Positions 61,301 through 64,000 of a DNA stretch of 64,000 nt are shown here, one piece after another. The stretch's first letter is position 1; each line of letters opens with the position of its first letter. The stretch spans positions 124,001-188,000 of the forward strand of contig CAJNDS010002159.1 of the NCBI GenBank assembly GCA_905221605.1, in the 5' to 3' direction. The notes below the pieces were generated by a model, which did no database searches, was not told the origin of the DNA, and saw only the letters and a program-made list of their open reading frames with translations. This DNA is from Symbiodinium natans (lineage: Eukaryota; Sar; Dinophyceae; Suessiales; Symbiodiniaceae). A program made the translations under genes and the position numbers.

Positions 61301-64000
61301 CGGGGCCAATCAGCATCAGGCCACCGGCATCGACGCTGAAATCTGAAGCCTCTAGGCAGGAATTGATCCCAGAGCACCAGCAAAGGTGATAGACGCCCCC
61401 GGCCGCGGTTAGCGGAGCTGTGCTCTGGAAGCTCTGCACGCCACCCAGCGCGCTGGAAATGGGCCATGCATCGGCACCAAAGCCGGGCGGCAAGGATGGC
61501 AAGCCGCATGTTTCCAACACCAGCAGTGCGGATCCTGTCTGCGGAAGATACTGACCTTCCAGCCCTGAGATGCTGCAGGTTTGGCCACTAACGCACGTAC
61601 GGTCCTGCGACAGTGGGCTCATTCCCACCAGATCCAAGCTTCCAAGAGTAACCAGGGCATGCTGTGCGCTGTCGCAATCTTCGTCATCTGTGGCAGCACA
61701 CCAGCACAGCTGATACCTGCCACCAGATGCTGTGACACGCGTGGAGCCCCAGCTGAAGGACGCGCCCTCAGCCGGAAGGGAGCTCGATGCCCACGCGGGT
61801 GTGAAGCCATCCACTTCGGCTGATGAGACACCACACGTCTCCATTACAAAGACCCGGTGTGCCTCCGGAAAGCCAAGGCCCTCAATGGTTATTCTGCATG
61901 TTAGGCCGCTGACGCATGTGCTGTGCTGTGACAGCGGTGCAGCGCCGACAAGGTACAAGCTTCCAGCATCAACCTTGGCATCAGCTGATGCAACACATTC
62001 CGCAAACGAGGTTTGATCTGAAGACCCGTGGCACCAGCAAAGGCGAAAGACCCCGCCAGCGGAGGTGATGCGCTCCACAGAACTGAAGGTGGTTCCTGCA
62101 CTTGTGAGCTGCAATTCTGACCTGCCAGCATAAGGGAAACGAGCCAGGGCGCTCGCCTGCCCACAAGTTTCCACAGCAAACAAGACGTCATCCGCAGACA
62201 GGCCATACCCAGCAATCTCTTGCAGGAAGCACGTGCGCCCGCTCACACAGGTGCGGTGCTGTGCAACCGGTGCGATCCCGATGATGGTGAGCATACCGGC
62301 ATCCACTTGGAATCGATCTGGGGTGTCACAGGTGAAGTGCTCACCAGGGCACCAGCACAACCTGTAATCGCCTCCGGCCAGCTTGAGTGGCGTGCTGACC
62401 CATCTGGCCGACACAGCTCTGCCAGCAGTGGTTGCAAAGCCCTCGAGAGTTTGTGCGTATGAAAGAGCCGGGCCCGACTCAACGCCACAGGTTTCCAATA
62501 TCAAGTACTGGTCTGACTGACTTAGGTCCTGCCCTGTCAGGCCTGTGATTTCGCAAGTAAGACCAGAAAGGCACGTTTTGGACTGTGTCAGCGGGGCAAC
62601 GCCGACCAAAGTCAGGGCTCCAACATCCACTTCAAAATCTCGTGCAGCTGAGCAAGCAGAGGCGAGACCCGAACACCAACAGAGCCTGTAAATGCCCCCA
62701 GCAGCTGTAAATGGAGCCAAGCCCCAGTCGATGCCCGCCCCACTCCCAGCAAGGACAAGGCTTCCATAGGCCGGAAATCCTACTGCTGTTCCTGCAAGCC
62801 CACATGTATCTTGCACTGCGAAGGCATCTGCGGAGTCCAGCGCTGATCCAAGAATTCCGCTCATGAAGCATGTCTGCCCGGCCACACAGGTGCGATCTTG
62901 GTAGAGAGGGCGTGGGCCCAGGAGGGTCAGACTGCCAAAGTCAGTCCGGAAAGACTCCACACTGCTGCAAAGGTTCGTGCCTGAGGGAGAGCACCAGCAC
63001 AATCGGTAGTTTCCAGCCGCACTCGTGATCACATTTTGACCGAAGGACAAAGTGATGTCCCCAGCAGGCGTGGACTGCGCAGTTAAGATGCCACTGCCAG
63101 GCAGGCGATCCACCAAACTTGCTTCTCCACAAGTATCCAGGACAGCAAACCTGTCTGTGGCCGGCATGCCAAGTCCGGCAATGCCATAAAGCTTGCAAGT
63201 CTGTCCTGTGATGCACGTGCGTTCTTGGCCTAGTGGCGTAGGTCCCAGCACAGCCAGGCTGCCAATGTCCACCTGATACGCGCTGGCTAGGTCACAGTGA
63301 CCTCCTGGTGAACACCAACACAGCCGATAGACTCCCCCAGCAGTAGTCTGGGCCACTTGCGCCAGAAACGTCACGCCTGCATGTTCCACAGCTCTCGAAA
63401 AGGTACCAGCCTGGCTGAAGCGAGGAATGACACTCGCAAGTCCGCAAGTATCCAAGGCCATAAGAGCCCCTGTCTCCAAACTGCTGTCAAAAAGCCCTTG
63501 TAGGCCTCGTAGAAAACACGCCTGCCCGCTGCTGCACGTACGATCCTGTGTGAGGGGGCTCATCCCCAGCAGCACCAGCCCTCCCACATCCACAACAAAG
63601 CTGTCAGGAGCAACGCAAGCAAAGCCAGCGCTGCACCAGCAAAGTCTGTACTGACCTCCAGCTGCAGTTGGTGCTGTTGAGTCCCATGAAATTGCAGTGC
63701 CACTGGCCTCCACCACATTGGGAACTCCAGCATGAGAGAAGCGAGGAACGAAGTCTGCTTGCCCGCATGTATCCATGACCATCCACACATCACCAGCAGA
63801 GAGAAAGCTGCCGGTGAGCCCTTGAAGGGAGCATACCCGCCCGCTCATGCAGGTCTGGTCCTGGCGCAAAGGAGAGGTCCCCACCAGGGTCAGCTGACCA
63901 AAGTCAGTCGCGAAGTCTCGAGGCAAACTGCATTGAGATGCACCTTGCCTGCACCAACACAACCGATATCGACCTCCAGCTCCAGATACTGGTTCGGAAC
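1..64000 (-). CDS. Giant multi-exon gene for a tandem Cys-rich module protein, partial at both ends
   Basis: This one gene spans the window; its exons are listed separately. The product is an array of about 142 modules (my count of L-C-W-C-type cores), each near 110 residues. Six cysteines recur: T-C-x-S-G-x-x-C, D-T-C-G, L-C-W-C, and C-x(4-6)-D-F-x-V-D-x-G. Modules are joined by L-x-G-P-x-P-L-x-Q-D-R. Exons are treated as one gene because most neighbouring exons end and restart in the middle of a module, and splicing restores both the frame and the module consensus. The variable loop after L-C-W-C is rich in N-x-S/T sequons. With the cysteines this suggests a secreted or surface glycoprotein (inference). 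No signal peptide, transmembrane segment, start or stop is in the window. I do not recognise the family. A few junctions are unresolved (near 55.9-56.0, 48-50, 42.0-42.2, 38.9-39.4, 11.2-13.1 and 8.5-8.7 kb), so a gene break at one of them cannot be fully excluded. Confidence 0.85.
600..1150 (-). other. Encoded insert: second discoidin-like domain, split by an intron
   Basis: The insert runs from A-Y-Y-V-S-Q-L-R-I-Y through I-R-V-W-E-L-Y, Y-W-R-L-V-V-L-Q-T-Y, L-R-E-V-Q-F-V-A and A-S-N-L-I-D-G-K-L-E to W-E-V-V-F-D-L-R-G-G-D, then M-V-M-E-T-C-G. The A-S-N-L-I-D-G followed by W-x-V-x-F-D-L is a good match by eye to F5/8 type C (discoidin) domains. The insertion point is the same loop, between Cys2 and Cys3, as the insert near 24.5 kb. 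No cysteine lies inside this copy. Confidence 0.6.
755..5087 (-). CDS. Exon: twelve modules and the start of a discoidin-like insert
   Basis: This 4.3-kb exon encodes about 1,440 residues with twelve cores. One Cys2-Cys3 region (near 2410-2480) is unusual, with Y-H-V-C-P-P for D-T-C-G. After the last linker the Cys2-Cys3 loop opens into a discoidin-like insert that is cut by the intron at 643-754. The 3' border is tentative: a GC donor (CCTT, then GCTGCT) and the acceptor ACAG at 643-644 give F-W-E-V-V-F-D-L-R-G-G-D in frame. Confidence 0.8.
5088..6544 (-). other. 1.46-kb GC-AG intron
   Basis: This non-coding stretch lies between modules that rejoin in frame. It holds a long TATG microsatellite, G-rich runs near 5825, a short telomere-like patch (CCTAAACC near 6222-6262), and no module sequence. 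The methionine/tyrosine/valine/cysteine-rich frames across it are microsatellite artefacts. Confidence 0.75.
5511..5700. repeat. TATG/CATA tetranucleotide microsatellite
   Basis: About 190 bp of nearly pure TATG repeats, interrupted by TG-rich variants at 5516-5528, 5600-5609 and 5670-5697. It lies in an intron. Confidence 0.95.
6545..8511 (-). CDS. Exon: six modules
   Basis: The exon starts A-G-E-Y-R-V-C-W-C after a GTCAG acceptor and encodes about 655 residues with six cores. One core has K-T-F-R-L-C-W-C in place of the Gly pair. It ends A-V-V-G-G-A and one base of Gly. A GC donor (GCAG, then GCAACG) and the acceptor at 5088 (CCCAG, then GTGATG) restore G-D-V-M-G-G-Q-Y-R-I-C-W-C. Confidence 0.8.
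8690..11153 (-). CDS. Exon: six modules
   Basis: The exon starts near A-C-T-A-R-F-Q-V-D-V-G-R-F after a TTTCTGTAG acceptor and encodes about 820 residues with six cores. The first core reads L-C-W-S and its module lacks the sixth Cys. The loop near 8940-9010 has several N-x-S/T sites. The exon ends after N-I-S-T-N-S-S-V, where a TAA follows at 8678; the exact donor is unresolved. Confidence 0.78.
11154..11959 (-). other. Intron, about 0.8 kb, with a large GAA/TTC tract
   Basis: This non-coding stretch separates two pieces of one module. It is dominated by pyrimidine-rich sequence on the plus strand. Between 11460 and 11560 there are CTGCCA and CTACTC-type short repeats grading into TTC triplets. 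Intron borders are not fixed at base level. Confidence 0.65.
11575..11872. repeat. TTC/GAA triplet microsatellite
   Basis: About 300 bp of TTC-rich sequence, essentially pure from 11728 to 11827 and interrupted by TTA/TTT variants before that. On the gene's strand it is a purine-only (GAA)n tract, which can form triplex DNA (known for GAA repeats in general). Confidence 0.93.
11960..12060 (-). CDS. Exon fragment: Q-Y-R-L-C-W-C, borders unresolved
   Basis: C-G-L-R-Q-Y-R-L-C-W-C-A-P-G-E-R-T-S-G-N is a clear L-C-W-C core with an N-x-T sequon just after it. The two Gly before Y-R are replaced by L-R-Q, and upstream frames are broken by stops, so the acceptor is unclear. Downstream it should join A-C-T-A-R-F-Q-V-D in the next exon, which supplies the sixth Cys. 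Confidence 0.5.
12061..12439 (-). other. Unresolved stretch, probably intron with possible small exon
   Basis: No clear module motif is visible. One minus-strand frame gives A-K-A-L-S-G-T-R-S-T-L-K near 12130-12070, which could be part of a Cys3-Cys4 loop, but it has no supporting borders. Confidence 0.4.
12440..12497 (-). CDS. Micro-exon: V-L-D-T-C
   Basis: The exon encodes L-P-D-S-G-T-F-A-V-L-D-T-C-F-H-L-S-D-F after a CTGCAG acceptor. The Gly normally following D-T-C is Phe here. The 109-nt upstream intron (12498-12606) contains a CA/GT run. The 3' border is not fixed; a GT donor near 12438 is possible. Confidence 0.55.
12519..12538. repeat. CA/TG dinucleotide run
   Basis: About 10 CA units inside a 109-nt intron. 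Confidence 0.85.
12607..12683 (-). CDS. Micro-exon: linker and Cys1-Cys2
   Basis: This 77-nt exon encodes I-G-R-F-T-L-Q-G-P-S-P-L-Q-Q-H-R-T-C followed by I-A-G-Q-E-C-E. It ends at a consensus-like GT donor (GAG, then GTGAGT). Confidence 0.7.
12753..12869 (-). CDS. Exon: Y-W-L-C-W-C to Cys6
   Basis: The exon begins G-R-Y-W-L-C-W-C-A-G after a GCCAG acceptor and reads to G-A-S-C-S-T-A-D-E-F-I. The intron 12684-12752 fits as GC-AG (ATTG, then GCTTGG; CCAG, then GCATCG) and gives D-E-F-I-G-I-G-R-F-T-L. How it connects to the 17-kb exon is unclear: the Cys3-Cys4 loop would be very short, so a small exon may be missing between 12870 and 13100. Confidence 0.6.
13108..30085 (-). CDS. 17-kb uninterrupted exon: 49 modules
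   Basis: A single open frame of about 5,650 codons follows the CATCGAG acceptor. It encodes 49 L-C-W-C-type cores at an average of about 115 residues per module. Four cores lose the last Cys (L-C-W-Q, L-C-W-T, L-C-W-H, L-C-W-S); three of these modules have no sixth Cys, and the fourth has an even pair instead. One module near 24310-24797 carries a discoidin-like insert. There are no stops, frameshifts or strongly degenerate modules, so the stretch is under coding constraint. The 3' border is uncertain. The frame ends at a TAG at 13082, just after D-T-C-G-V-R-G-V-G-L-D-G; GT donors at 13107 or a little upstream fit the phase. Confidence 0.88.
24310..24797 (-). other. Encoded insert: discoidin-like domain inside a module
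   Basis: About 160 residues are inserted between Cys2 (G-C-N-V-E-F-D-G-L) and Cys3 (A-D-T-C-A-V). The insert contains L-D-V-Y-Y-M, V-W-L-L-S-L, M-H-E-A-Q-F-L-G and L-S-D-G-V-L-S-T-W-V. The order of hydrophobic strands ending in x-x-D-G-x-x-x-x-W resembles the F5/8 type C (discoidin) fold. It holds two cysteines of its own (A-S-C-S and F-A-C-S-W), probably a private pair. The family assignment is tentative and by eye. Confidence 0.5.
30086..31012 (-). other. 927-nt GC-AG intron
   Basis: The borders are CAG then GCAGGG (donor) and CATCGAG then GCTACG (acceptor), phase 0. The interior has no module sequence. It contains a 12-bp-type minisatellite and a stretch near 30590-30790 with repeated TTTGGAC/TTTGAAC-like words. 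Confidence 0.75.
30838..30960. repeat. Minisatellite with CGTGCCTGCCTA-type unit
   Basis: An imperfect tandem array of roughly 12-bp units (CGTGCCTGCCTA, CGTGCCTGCCGA and similar) lies inside the 927-nt intron. It produces misleading Cys/Ala/Pro-rich frames. Confidence 0.8.
31013..31650 (-). CDS. Exon: two modules
   Basis: About 212 residues with two L-C-W-C cores and regular linkers. The exon ends D-T-C-G-Q-N-Q at a GC donor (CAG, then GCAGGG). The only phase-compatible continuation is the acceptor GAG then GCT-ACG at 30085, giving Q-N-Q-A-T-P-R-L-G-T-G. A GT dinucleotide a few bases further would break the frame. Confidence 0.8.
31861..31982 (-). CDS. Small exon: Cys2-Cys3 part of a module
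   Basis: This 122-nt exon encodes C-L-V-D-G-I-S-G-W-H-L-S-L-E-D-K followed by L-L-L-L-E-T-C-G and a V/A/G/T-rich loop ending G-A-E. A GT donor (GAAG, then GTGTCA) joins E-D-S-L-S-T-V-A-F-S-W-G in the next exon across a 210-nt intron (31651-31860). Confidence 0.7.
32082..32149 (-). CDS. Micro-exon: linker and Cys1
   Basis: This 68-nt exon encodes V-G-A-L-M-V-V-G-V-S-P-L-Q-Q-S-R-T-C-I-S followed by G-Q and two bases of Thr. The GT donor (CAGAC, then GTCGCC) and the acceptor TCGAG then GTGCTT give T-C-L-V-D-G-I-S-G in frame. Flanking introns are 32150-32226 (77 nt, GC-AG) and 31983-32081 (99 nt, GT-AG). Confidence 0.78.
32227..36437 (-). CDS. Exon: twelve modules
   Basis: This 4.2-kb exon encodes about 1,400 residues. 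It starts L-C-W-C-A-G-I-D (completing the previous module) and has twelve further cores. Loops are long and sequon-rich, notably near 35640-35720, where about eight N-x-S/T sites fall in 50 residues. One Cys1-Cys2 loop near 32830 is extended. The exon ends S-D-F-L-V-D at a GC donor (GAT, then GCTGCA). The next exon begins V-G-A-L-M-V-V-G, exactly completing the V-D-V-G-x-L motif. Confidence 0.85.
36571..38844 (-). CDS. Exon: modules flanking a thrombospondin-type-3-like calcium cassette
   Basis: About 758 residues: two ordinary modules, then a module whose Cys3-Cys4 loop is expanded by an Asp-rich repeat cassette, then two more. The 5' border (TTAGCAG acceptor at 38845) is tentative. The 3' border is well supported: D-F-R is split C/GT around a 133-nt GC-AG intron (36438-36570), restoring F-R-L-C-W-C-A-G. 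The loop after one core has a dense N-x-S/T cluster (near 37200-37260). Confidence 0.8.
37375..38120 (-). other. Encoded domain: seven thrombospondin-type-3-like Ca-binding repeats
   Basis: Seven repeats of the form D-x-D-x-D-G-x-x-D-C-x-D-x-C-P-L-D-P-x-K are followed by an eighth degenerate one (D-E-D-P-D-G-N-R-R). They are separated by P-G-x-C-G-C-G-type spacers. The alternating Asp pattern is that of thrombospondin type 3 calcium-binding repeats; the C-G-C-G spacers resemble forms I associate with bacterial extracellular proteins. The cassette sits between D-T-C-G and L-C-W-C of a single module, so that loop is interrupted while its cysteines are kept. Calcium binding is inferred from the family. 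Confidence 0.85.
38845..39374 (-). other. Intron, about 0.53 kb, borders tentative
   Basis: The stretch lies between a module ending V-L-E-T-C-S and a piece beginning L-S-A-P-R-S-S. I see no module motif and no repeat in it. Confidence 0.55.
39375..41020 (-). CDS. Exon: four modules
   Basis: About 548 residues with four L-C-W-C cores. The first loop has an extra Cys near the exon start (C-A-G-M-R-S) and an N-x-T sequon pair. The exon ends in the loop after V-L-E-T-C-S. The precise donor is uncertain; a GC donor at 39374 (CAGT, then GCTTGG) fits the phase of the next exon. The frame continues open to 39191 but the last 60 codons look non-modular. Confidence 0.75.
41064..41098 (-). CDS. Micro-exon: G-G-Q-Y-R-L-C-W-C
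   Basis: This 35-nt exon encodes G-Q-Y-R-L-C-W-C-S-G-L after a GACGCAG acceptor. A 43-nt GT-AG intron (41021-41063, GTGAGG to CTGCAG) restores the frame to C-A-G-M-R-S-P in the next exon. That intron is very short, but the alternative is a frameshift in the middle of a module. Confidence 0.6.
41099..41414 (-). other. 316-nt GC-AG intron with small tandem repeats
   Basis: It contains two short arrays near its 3' end: GCTTGACGAGA units (about 41118-41147) and GACGCGAGC units (about 41170-41196). Confidence 0.6.
41415..41487 (-). CDS. Micro-exon: V-L-D-T-C-G and short loop
   Basis: This 73-nt exon encodes V-V-V-L-D-T-C-G-T-S-A-A-M-P-L and a tail ending G-A-D plus one base. A GC donor (GATG, then GCAGCT) and the acceptor at 41099 give G-A-D-G-G-Q-Y-R-L-C-W-C. 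The Cys3-Cys4 loop is shorter than normal, so a later donor cannot be excluded. Confidence 0.6.
41567..41636 (-). CDS. Micro-exon: Cys1-Cys2
   Basis: This 70-nt exon encodes T-C-I-S-G-Q-S-C-P-M-S-D-L-Q-G-F and then M-P-I-E-S-Q. The donor is GC (CAG, then GCTGGA) and the next acceptor (GTGCAG) leads directly into V-V-V-L-D-T-C-G in phase 0. Confidence 0.7.
41699..41752 (-). CDS. Micro-exon: D-V-G-x-L to linker
   Basis: This 54-nt exon encodes F-D-V-G-G-L-Y-L-L-G-P-S-P-L-G-Q-H and two bases of Arg, a near-perfect copy of the inter-module linker. The donor fits as GA (CACAG, then GACTTC) and the next acceptor is GCAG before GACGTG. Confidence 0.7.
41828..41878 (-). CDS. Micro-exon: L-C-W-C to Cys6
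   Basis: This 51-nt exon encodes L-C-W-C-G-D-L-Q-P-C-S-T-L-E-Q-F plus two bases of Arg. The following intron (41753-41827) is GC-AG: TTCAG then GCCAGC, closing with CCAG then GTTCGA. Joining gives E-Q-F-R-F-D-V-G-G-L, the usual D-F-x-V-D-x-G-x-L motif. Confidence 0.7.
41935..41977 (-). CDS. Micro-exon: lead into L-C-W-C
   Basis: The exon encodes W-T-F-Q-H-T-T-V-P-G-G-V-Y and two bases of Arg. The GC donor (TACAG, then GCAACT) and the acceptor at 41879 (CGAAG, then GCTCTGC) restore V-Y-R-L-C-W-C. This is the same position in the module as the intron at 47675-47838. The 5' border (GCGCAG acceptor) is tentative. Confidence 0.65.
42193..42229 (-). CDS. Micro-exon: V-V-D-T-C-G
   Basis: The exon encodes S-L-L-V-V-D-T-C-G-S-S-E-L; the serine codon is completed across the preceding 150-nt GC-AG intron. 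The frame runs into a TAA at 42184, so a donor lies before it; GCAGCT at 42192 fits. The link to the next exon at about 41977 is unresolved, and a further small exon may lie between them. Confidence 0.65.
42380..42429 (-). CDS. Micro-exon: Cys2 loop after the 5-kb intron
   Basis: This 50-nt exon encodes V-C-S-T-G-G-F-L-G-Q-H-L-S-V-N-D plus two bases of the next codon. The acceptor is CGCCAG at 42430-42431 and the donor is GC (ACAG, then GCGCTC). G-Q-H-L-S-V-N-D matches the module's Cys2-Cys3 loop exactly. It is the anchor that places the far end of the large intron. Confidence 0.7.
42541..42566. repeat. A-rich run and TA dinucleotide repeat
   Basis: Poly-A followed by about nine TA units, near the acceptor end of the 5-kb intron. 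Confidence 0.85.
42735..42935. repeat. Imperfect tandem repeat with GGTAGGCACACTTCCAAGA-type unit
   Basis: The words GTAGGTACACTTCCAAGA, GTAGGCAAACTTCCCAGAACCA and GTAGGCACACTTCCAAGA recur at about 40-60-bp intervals between 42764 and 42895. Diverged copies (TACATACATTCCCAAGAACC, TACATACACTTCCAG) lie between and after them. Confidence 0.65.
43030..44090. repeat. Degenerate CCCTAAA telomere-like array, block 1
   Basis: Dozens of CCCTAAA or near variants (CCCTAAAA, CCCCTAAA, GCCCTAAA) in one orientation, mixed with A-rich and C-rich slippage. This is the complement of TTTAGGG, the telomere unit of plants and reported in dinoflagellates. The array is too degenerate to be a functional chromosome end and coding modules lie on both sides. 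Confidence 0.9.
44284..44395. repeat. TTAGG (AGGTT) pentanucleotide arrays
   Basis: Two runs of the unit AGGTT, about 44285-44310 and 44363-44392, separated by a diverged spacer. They are in the opposite orientation sense to the CCCTAAA blocks (G-rich on the plus strand). Confidence 0.85.
44570..45340. repeat. Degenerate CCCTAAA telomere-like array, block 2
   Basis: A more diverged stretch of CCCTAAA-like units, with islands such as the near-duplicate pair around 44885-44975 (CCTAACACCAACCCACA). Confidence 0.8.
45705..45985. repeat. Clustered AAAGATGGT / ACCATCTTT inverted words
   Basis: Several copies of AAGATGGTTTTGG-type words alternate with ACCATCTTT-type words at 20-60-bp spacing, giving many potential short hairpins. 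A related word occurs again at 47020-47160. No coding frame or transposase is visible. Confidence 0.6.
45975..47040. repeat. Long direct duplication, copy B
   Basis: A shorter, diverged copy of 42925-44520 with the same anchors at about 45979, 46252, 46760, 46789-46810 and 46859. It lacks most of the TTAGG array and some of the CCCTAAA units, so one copy has lost sequence or the other gained it. Confidence 0.75.
46090..46740. repeat. Degenerate CCCTAAA telomere-like array, block 3
   Basis: Same type and orientation as block 1 and largely a diverged copy of it, including the words AAGCCTCAAGCCCTCAACCC and GCAAACCC-TGCTGCTCGAGCG. Confidence 0.9.
47430..47453 (-). CDS. 24-nt micro-exon: D-R-T-C-V-A-G-E
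   Basis: This is the smallest exon I can support: eight codons that supply the Cys1 motif. It sits between a GA-AG intron and the 5.0-kb GC-AG intron, whose donor is GGGGAG then GCCGTG. Joined to the exon at 42429 it gives T-C-V-A-G-E-V-C-S-T-G-G-F-L-G-Q, the expected Cys1-Cys2 arrangement. RNA support would be valuable here. Confidence 0.6.
47519..47575 (-). CDS. Micro-exon: D-F-x-V-D to linker
   Basis: This 57-nt exon encodes D-F-R-V-D-A-G-E-F-T-L-I-G-M-S-P-F-N-Q. The sequence then jumps over a 65-nt GA-AG intron (47454-47518) to D-R-T-C. Both sides of that intron carry AG followed by GAC, so the exact cut is ambiguous by a few bases, but the protein is the same. Confidence 0.7.
47629..47674 (-). 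CDS. Micro-exon: L-C-W-C to Cys6
   Basis: This 46-nt exon encodes L-C-W-C-A-S-P-A-F-S-C-S-L-T-E. Its 3' neighbour starts D-F-R-V-D-A-G, so the intron falls exactly between Glu and the D-F motif. The intron (47576-47628, 53 nt) fits as GA-AG: GGAG then GACAAAG, closing with TGCAG then GACTTC. Confidence 0.7.
47839..47879 (-). CDS. Micro-exon: lead into L-C-W-C
   Basis: About 41 nt encoding G-A-L-P-V-T-A-G-G-G-Q-Y and the first two bases of Arg. The GC donor (TACAG, then GCGTGA) and the acceptor at 47675 (GACAG, then GCTCTGC) join to give Q-Y-R-L-C-W-C. The 5' border is tentative: a TAG immediately upstream in frame forces an acceptor at about 47880 (CTAG, then CCAGGA). Confidence 0.6.
48805..48912. 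repeat. Tandem repeat with CTTGGAGTGGTCTT-type unit
   Basis: About seven imperfect 14-17-bp units (TCTTGGAGTGGACTTGGAGTGCTCTTGG and onward) in the 2.1-kb intron. Confidence 0.8.
49365..49400. repeat. CT/GA microsatellite
   Basis: A CGCTCGCTCG run followed by CT repeats, intronic. Confidence 0.85.
49661..49725. repeat. CT/GA-rich microsatellite
   Basis: CT repeats with GT and GC interruptions, intronic. Confidence 0.85.
50010..50068 (-). CDS. Small exon: D-S-C-G part of a module, 3' border uncertain
   Basis: The sequence V-L-D-S-C-G followed by A-A-R-P-A-F-S-V-G-I-L-M begins just after an AAG acceptor at 50069. It matches the Cys3 segment expected after the preceding exon, with Ser for the usual Thr. 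Where it stops cannot be fixed. The next piece with the expected G-G-Q-Y-R is 2.1 kb away at about 47879, and several GC or GA donors between 50030 and 50000 would work. Confidence 0.6.
50145..51009 (-). CDS. Exon: two complete cores and the start of a third module
   Basis: The exon continues L-G-I-L-V-V-L-G-P-A-P-L. The first core is L-C-W-W and its module lacks the sixth Cys; the second is L-C-W-C. The loop after the second core is long and carries several N-x-S/T sequons. The exon ends at D-P-G-N-F-M before a GC donor (ATG, then GCGCAG). Joining to V-L-D-S-C-G in the next exon recreates the usual F-M-V-L-D-T-C-G motif in phase 0. Confidence 0.8.
51179..52967 (-). CDS. Exon: six modules
   Basis: About 596 residues, starting Y-M-I-L-D-T-C. 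Six cores are present. The last reads L-C-W-N and has no sixth Cys. One linker is irregular: the second module's T-C-V-S-G is preceded by an extra C-E-E-S-R-C-H-P-D stretch that adds two cysteines close together, plausibly a local pair. The exon ends in V-D-A-D-I-G-E at a GT donor and the next exon continues L-G-I-L-V-V-L-G-P. Confidence 0.8.
53121..53188 (-). CDS. Micro-exon: Cys1-Cys2 part of a module
   Basis: This 68-nt exon encodes T-C-V-Q-G-Q-A-C-I-F-Q-S-I-S-G-Q-G-L-S followed by A-D-D-R. Upstream it joins Q-H-R through a GA-AG intron (53189-53592). Downstream it joins Y-M-I-L-D-T-C through a GC-AG intron (52968-53120), completing the arginine codon C/GA. Without this exon the flanking long exons would lack one T-C-x-x-G-x-x-C segment, which is strong support for it despite its size. 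Confidence 0.75.
53189..53592 (-). other. 404-nt GA-AG intron
   Basis: The borders are CACAG then GACACACC and CTGAAG then GACCTG. The interior is AT-richer than the exons and I see no feature in it. Confidence 0.7.
53593..55888 (-). CDS. Exon: seven modules, one with an L-C-A-C core
   Basis: About 765 residues. The exon starts in the Cys2-Cys3 loop (T-D-L-V-L-V-L-D-T-C-G) and ends inside the linker at Q-H-R, where codon AGG is split AG/G. The third module reads Y-R-L-C-A-C, losing the otherwise invariant Trp while keeping both cysteines and the sixth Cys. The last module is atypical: its spacing after C-W-C is D-W-D-C-P-D-G-D-G-G and it has L-D-L-A-S in place of V-D-x-G-x. The donor is best read as GA (CACAG, then GACACACC). 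Confidence 0.82.
56006..59819 (-). CDS. Exon: twelve modules
   Basis: The exon begins after a TTTCAG acceptor and encodes about 1,270 residues with twelve L-C-W-C-type cores. The sixth core reads L-C-W-K and that module also lacks the sixth Cys. The 3' border is uncertain. GC donors fit at 56039 (after P-L-A-G) or 56006 (after R-L-R-F-G); both are phase 1 and both join the next exon's T-D-L-V-L-V-L-D-T-C-G in frame. The second gives a slightly long Cys2-Cys3 loop, the first a short one. Confidence 0.8.
59922..60980 (-). CDS. Exon: three modules
   Basis: The exon starts at AG followed by CCT-GAT-GTC and carries three L-C-W-C cores (one is Y-R-M-C-W-C). It ends in the loop between D-T-C and the next L-C-W-C, after S-P-A-L-K-T, at a GT donor (ACG, then GTGATG). 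The following exon starts I-S-G-S-R-G-G-Q-Y-R-L-C-W-C, which completes the fourth module in frame. The read-through frame beyond the donor, to a stop at 59880, loses the repeat pattern. Confidence 0.82.
61051..61152 (-). CDS. Small exon: Cys2 to Cys3 part of a module
   Basis: This 102-nt exon encodes V-S-G-R-P-C followed by G-Q-L-M-V-M-E-T-C-G and a short tail ending M-Q. It joins the preceding exon in phase 0 (introns 61153-61274, GT-AG, and 60981-61050, GC-AG with GCAAGC as donor). The loop between Cys2 and Cys3 is a few residues shorter than usual, but all landmarks are in order. Confidence 0.75.
61275..64000 (-). CDS. Exon: nine modules, 5' side runs off the window
   Basis: The frame is open to the last base of the window, where the codons before position 63962 read S-G-A-G-G-R-Y-R-L, the usual lead into L-C-W-C. 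The true start of this exon and of the gene is therefore upstream. About 908 residues follow, with nine L-C-W-C cores and regular linkers. The exon ends after the Cys of E-A-T-C at a GT donor (TGC, then GTGCTT). The next exon resumes with V-S-G-R-P-C, so the intron splits Cys1 from the rest of its T-C-V-S-G-x-x-C motif. The in-frame extension past the splice site, to a stop at 61233, has no module character. Confidence 0.85.

Noticed and set aside
1-64000. Several separate tandem genes instead of one
   Set aside because: Most exon ends fall inside a module and neighbouring exons complete it in frame; no start, stop or spacer separates units. A break at one of the unresolved junctions is still possible.
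13082-64000. CRISPR or phage-like tandem repeats
   Set aside because: The repetition is at protein level with about 330-bp diverged units, not short identical DNA repeats with spacers.
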